Shown piece after piece: positions 49,279 through 51,820 of a stretch of DNA of 51,820 nucleotides. How positions within the stretch are numbered: the stretch's first letter is position 1; each line of letters begins with the position of its first letter. The position numbers were made by a program, and so were the translations under genes. The stretch is from contig JAFVQM010000008.1 in the NCBI GenBank assembly GCA_017504795.1, positions 1-51,820 of the forward strand, read 5' to 3'. Source of the DNA: Clostridia bacterium (GTDB taxonomy: Bacteria; Bacillota; Clostridia; Christensenellales; Borkfalkiaceae). The notes below the pieces were generated by a model. It made no database searches. It was not told where the DNA came from and was given only the letters and a program-made list of their open reading frames with translations.

Positions 49279-49911
49279 ATGAATAAAGAAAAAGCAAAAA
49301 TCATAATTGAAAAACTTGATAAAACTTACTTCGGCGCAAAGCCGGCGCTTAACTTTAATAGCGAATACGAACTTTTGGTTGCGGTGATACTCTCTGCTCA
49401 GTGTACTGACGAAAGAGTTAATAAAGTAACTAAAATACTGTTTGAAAGTTATAATTCGCCTAGTAAAATGTTAACGCTATCGGTTGACGAACTCTCTAGT
49501 ATTATTCTACCTTGCGGGCTTAATAACTCAAAGGCTAAACATATTTTAGGCGCGTCAAAATCAATTATCGATAATTTTGATGGAAAAGTTCCAAATAATT
49601 TACAAGACCTTAGAACGCTTGACGGCGTTGGTAGAAAAACCGCAAACGTTGTGTATTCCGTCGCCTTTGGGGGTGACGCTATCGCGGTAGATACCCACGT
49701 TCAACGCGTTTCTAATAGAATAGGGCTTGCAAAAAGCGATAACCCCTTAACGACTGAAAAGCAACTTATGAAAAAAATTGATAAAAGTATGTGGTCAAAA
49801 TCGCATCACTACTTAATTTATCACGGTAGGCGGGTTTGCACGGCACGGTCGCCAAAGTGTAGCGAGTGCGTATTAGTTACTGAGTGCGAATACAAAAACA
49901 AAAAGGTGTAG
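49279..49911 (+). CDS. nth: Endonuclease III
   Basis: 210 residues from the ATG at 49279. The helix-hairpin-helix LRTLDGVGRKTANVV with catalytic Lys and the downstream DTHVQRVSNR with catalytic Asp are present, as is the 4Fe-4S ligand set C-x6-C-x2-C-x5-C near the end (CTARSPKCSECVLVTEC). Removes oxidised pyrimidines from DNA. No ribosome binding site is visible; the U-tract of a hairpin sits right before the ATG. Confidence 0.95.
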   Translation: MNKEKAKIIIEKLDKTYFGAKPALNFNSEYELLVAVILSAQCTDERVNKVTKILFESYNSPSKMLTLSVDELSSIILPCGLNNSKAKHILGASKSIIDNFDGKVPNNLQDLRTLDGVGRKTANVVYSVAFGGDAIAVDTHVQRVSNRIGLAKSDNPLTTEKQLMKKIDKSMWSKSHHYLIYHGRRVCTARSPKCSECVLVTECEYKNKKV

Positions 49912-49912
49912 T

Positions 49913-51187
49913 ATGATACTTGAAAATTTTTTAGACAAAGAAAGTCTTATAATAAAATCGGGTGACGGGGGTGACGGTATTACTTCCTTTATCCGATATA
50001 AAGGCGTAACGGCAGGTGGCCCTGACGGGGGTGACGGTGGTAACGGCGGTAACGTTTACTTTATAGGCGATAGGCATAAAACTAGCCTTATAGACTTTCG
50101 CTATAAACATAAATTCGTAGCCGAAAACGGTGGAAAGGGCGATACCAAAAACTGCCACGGCAAAAACGGGGAAGACTTGTATATCCCCGTTCCGCTTGGA
50201 ACTGTTATTACCGACGCGGAAACCGGCGCTTTTATTTGCGATATTTTCTATGACGGGCAAACCCGTTTAGTTATGAGTGGCGGTAAAGGCGGTAAGGGTA
50301 ACGCTAAGTTTACAACGTCTAGGCGCCATTGCCCACACTTTGCCCAAAAAGGCGAAAAAACCGAAGTTAAAAGGGTAAATCTAGAACTTAAAGTTATTGC
50401 AGACGTGGGGCTCATAGGTTTCCCTAACGTTGGTAAATCAACGCTTTTATCTAAAATTTCGTCGGCTAAACCCAAAATTGCCAACTACCATTTCACCACC
50501 TTATCGCCAAACCTTGGCGTTGTAAGATACTATGACGATACTTTCGTTGCAGCGGATATTCCAGGGCTTATTGAAGGCGCGGCGGACGGGCTTGGGCTCG
50601 GTCACGAGTTCTTGCGCCACATTGAAAGAACTAGGCTTCTTTGCCACGTTGTAGATATTAGTGGCGTTGAAGGTAGAAACCCGATTGACGATTATAAAAC
50701 GATAAACGCCGAACTTAAAAATTACAGCAAAAAACTATCAAATCTTAACCAAATAATAGTTTTGAATAAATGCGACTTATTCGGTGCGGAAGAAAATATT
50801 AAAGAGTTCAAAAAGCGCGTTAAAAAGTATAAAATTATAACCGTTTCGGCGCTCACGGGCGAAGGTAAAGAAGAACTTATTAAAACGATTTACAATTGCT
50901 TAAAAGAAATTCCCGCCTACGAGCCCAAACAAGACGAAGGCTTTACCTACGATAAAGTTTATAGTGATAGTTTTGAGATTTTCCGCGATGAAGACGGTGC
51001 GTTTATAGTAGACGGTGACCTTGTTAAAACGCTTTCTAGAAACGTCGTTATAAACGATATGGATAGTTTGGCGTACCTACAAAAAATCTTACGTCAAAAA
51101 GGCGTTATCAAAAAACTTAGAGAAGAAGGCTGTAAGGACGGGGATACCGTAGTTATCGGCAATATCGAGTTTGATTTCGTAGATTAA
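49913..51187 (+). CDS. obgE: GTPase Obg/CgtA
   Basis: 424 residues. N-terminal glycine-rich Obg fold (GGPDGGDGGNGGNVYF), GTPase domain with GFPNVGKST, DIPGLIEGAADG, NKCD, and the C-terminal OCT domain (about 340-424). Essential ribosome assembly and stress GTPase. Starts 1 bp after the nth stop with AAGGTG. Confidence 0.97.
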   Translation: MILENFLDKESLIIKSGDGGDGITSFIRYKGVTAGGPDGGDGGNGGNVYFIGDRHKTSLIDFRYKHKFVAENGGKGDTKNCHGKNGEDLYIPVPLGTVITDAETGAFICDIFYDGQTRLVMSGGKGGKGNAKFTTSRRHCPHFAQKGEKTEVKRVNLELKVIADVGLIGFPNVGKSTLLSKISSAKPKIANYHFTTLSPNLGVVRYYDDTFVAADIPGLIEGAADGLGLGHEFLRHIERTRLLCHVVDISGVEGRNPIDDYKTINAELKNYSKKLSNLNQIIVLNKCDLFGAEENIKEFKKRVKKYKIITVSALTGEGKEELIKTIYNCLKEIPAYEPKQDEGFTYDKVYSDSFEIFRDEDGAFIVDGDLVKTLSRNVVINDMDSLAYLQKILRQKGVIKKLREEGCKDGDTVVIGNIEFDFVD

Positions 51188-51205
51188 AAATATTAGGAGA
51201 TAGAT

Positions 51206-51499
51206 ATGTTTACTTCAAAACAAAGAAGCGTTTTAAGAAGTATGGCGCAAACGATAGAACCCATAGGTCAAATAGGCAAGGGCGGTATTAGTGAAAATAT
51301 GGTTAAAACCTTTTCCGAAGCCTTAGAAGCGCGTGAACTTATTAAAATTACCTTGCTAAACAACAGCGATGAAGACTTAAAAGAAATAGCCGTTGAAATT
51401 GCTAATAAACTCGGTGCCGAACTCGTTTGCACCATCGGTCACAAAATAGTCCTTTATAGGTATTCTAAAAAGAAGGGTATAATCCACATTAAATACTAA
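51206..51499 (+). CDS. yhbY: YhbY-type CRM-domain RNA-binding protein
   Basis: 97 residues, one CRM domain: LRSMAQTIEPIGQIGKGGISENMVKTFSEALEARELIKI and IGHKIVLYR. Binds pre-50S particles. Follows obgE as in most Firmicutes. The expected next gene, nadD, is not within 320 bp; a structured repeat starts 3 bp after the stop. Confidence 0.95.
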   Translation: MFTSKQRSVLRSMAQTIEPIGQIGKGGISENMVKTFSEALEARELIKITLLNNSDEDLKEIAVEIANKLGAELVCTIGHKIVLYRYSKKKGIIHIKY

Positions 51500-51820
51500 T
51501 TTTAATACCTTATAAGCGTCGCATAACTGCGTTACTGCTTCGTTTACGGATTTCGATAACCAAAAAGGTTTATCTCACCCCGTAAACTTCGCGAGCCTTG
51601 TTCTGCTTGCTTCTAAGGCCTTAAAATAGTAAGTTGTAATAGGCTTTGGGTTATTTGCGAGCCTCGATATACTTGTAACTAAGCCCTTAAAATATCGCTT
51701 TGAATAACCTGTGTTTTAGGCGAGCCTTGTCTTGCTTGTTTCTAACGTCTTAAAATTTTAATCCGTTATAAACTTCGTTATGCTTTGTTCTTTGCGTTTT
51801 TGTGAAATTCCTGCGACCGA
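51500..51820 (+). repeat. Structured repeat family, copy D, runs to the window edge
   Basis: Opens with TTTTAATACCTTATAAGCGT, then CGTTTACGG/CCGTAAAC hairpin (51541-51590) with the inner GATAACC-AAAAA-GGTT-T-ATC stem. GCGAGCCT...CTTAAAA linkers follow three times. A second leader-like start (TTAATCCGTTATAAACTTCG, near 51758) leads into the 45-bp segment shared with copy E. Confidence 0.85.

Noticed and set aside
1-51820. Insertion sequences
   Set aside because: No transposase-like frame or terminal inverted repeats with target duplications were found.

Overview
The window looks like a chromosomal piece of an AT-rich, Gram-positive, endospore-forming anaerobe of the class Clostridia, probably an uncultured gut lineage. 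Evidence: spoIVA behind a sigma-E-like promoter, a perfect CIRCE operator before htpG, AGGAG-type ribosome binding sites, TTGACA/TATAAT promoters, and Firmicutes gene neighbourhoods (tmcAL-pta-DUF177-rpmF, DUF512-der-plsY-spoIVA, obgE-yhbY, ruvX-DUF1292). No name below family level can be assigned from sequence alone.

Region 1 (1 to about 7730) is an integrated mobile replicon whose left end lies outside the window. A CI-like repressor and a tyrosine integrase read rightward. A long leftward operon starts at a perfect TTGACA-16-TATAAT promoter covered by repressor-type operators. It encodes five small unknown proteins, an OB-fold-like (possible ssDNA-binding) protein, an HUH endonuclease/SF3 helicase Rep of the pCRESS/Rep_2 type, a tiny zinc ribbon, a small membrane protein, a repeat-bearing surface protein and a lipoprotein. 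Between the small genes and the replication genes lie a tRNA-like fold ending in CCA, a field of hairpins, and two clusters of iterons phased at exactly 10 bp. The set is compatible with an integrative ssDNA plasmid or a filamentous-phage-like element; no Zot ATPase is visible.

Region 2 (7750-22680) is mixed accessory and core: an orphan membrane protein, tRNA-Leu(AAG) followed by two decayed palindromic copies of its own 3' end, a YegP-like protein, an AraC regulator divergent from a flavoprotein/esterase pair, a SulP transporter without a STAS domain, two unrecognised proteins, an ABC exporter-like fusion, a cysteine desulfurase, ruvX and DUF1292.

Region 3 (22680-51820) is mostly housekeeping: acetate/tRNA modification (tmcAL, pta, with ackA absent), ribosome (rpmF, obgE, yhbY, der), chaperone (htpG), a polar amino acid ABC transporter whose binding protein appears circularly permuted, queH, fba, a lone MazF-type toxin, pncB, a DivIVA-like stub plus lspA and rluD, spoIVA, an MsmX-type sugar ATPase, a CdaR-type regulator, an S41 protease, a SufS-like enzyme paired with a DUF3343 sulfur/selenium carrier, and nth.

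The most unusual non-coding signal is a family of structured repeats that starts at or within a few bases of stop codons (after DUF1292, pta, spoIVA and yhbY; a shorter relative after queH). Their hairpins keep the same bulged shape while the paired bases change, which argues for selection on structure. I do not recognise this family.
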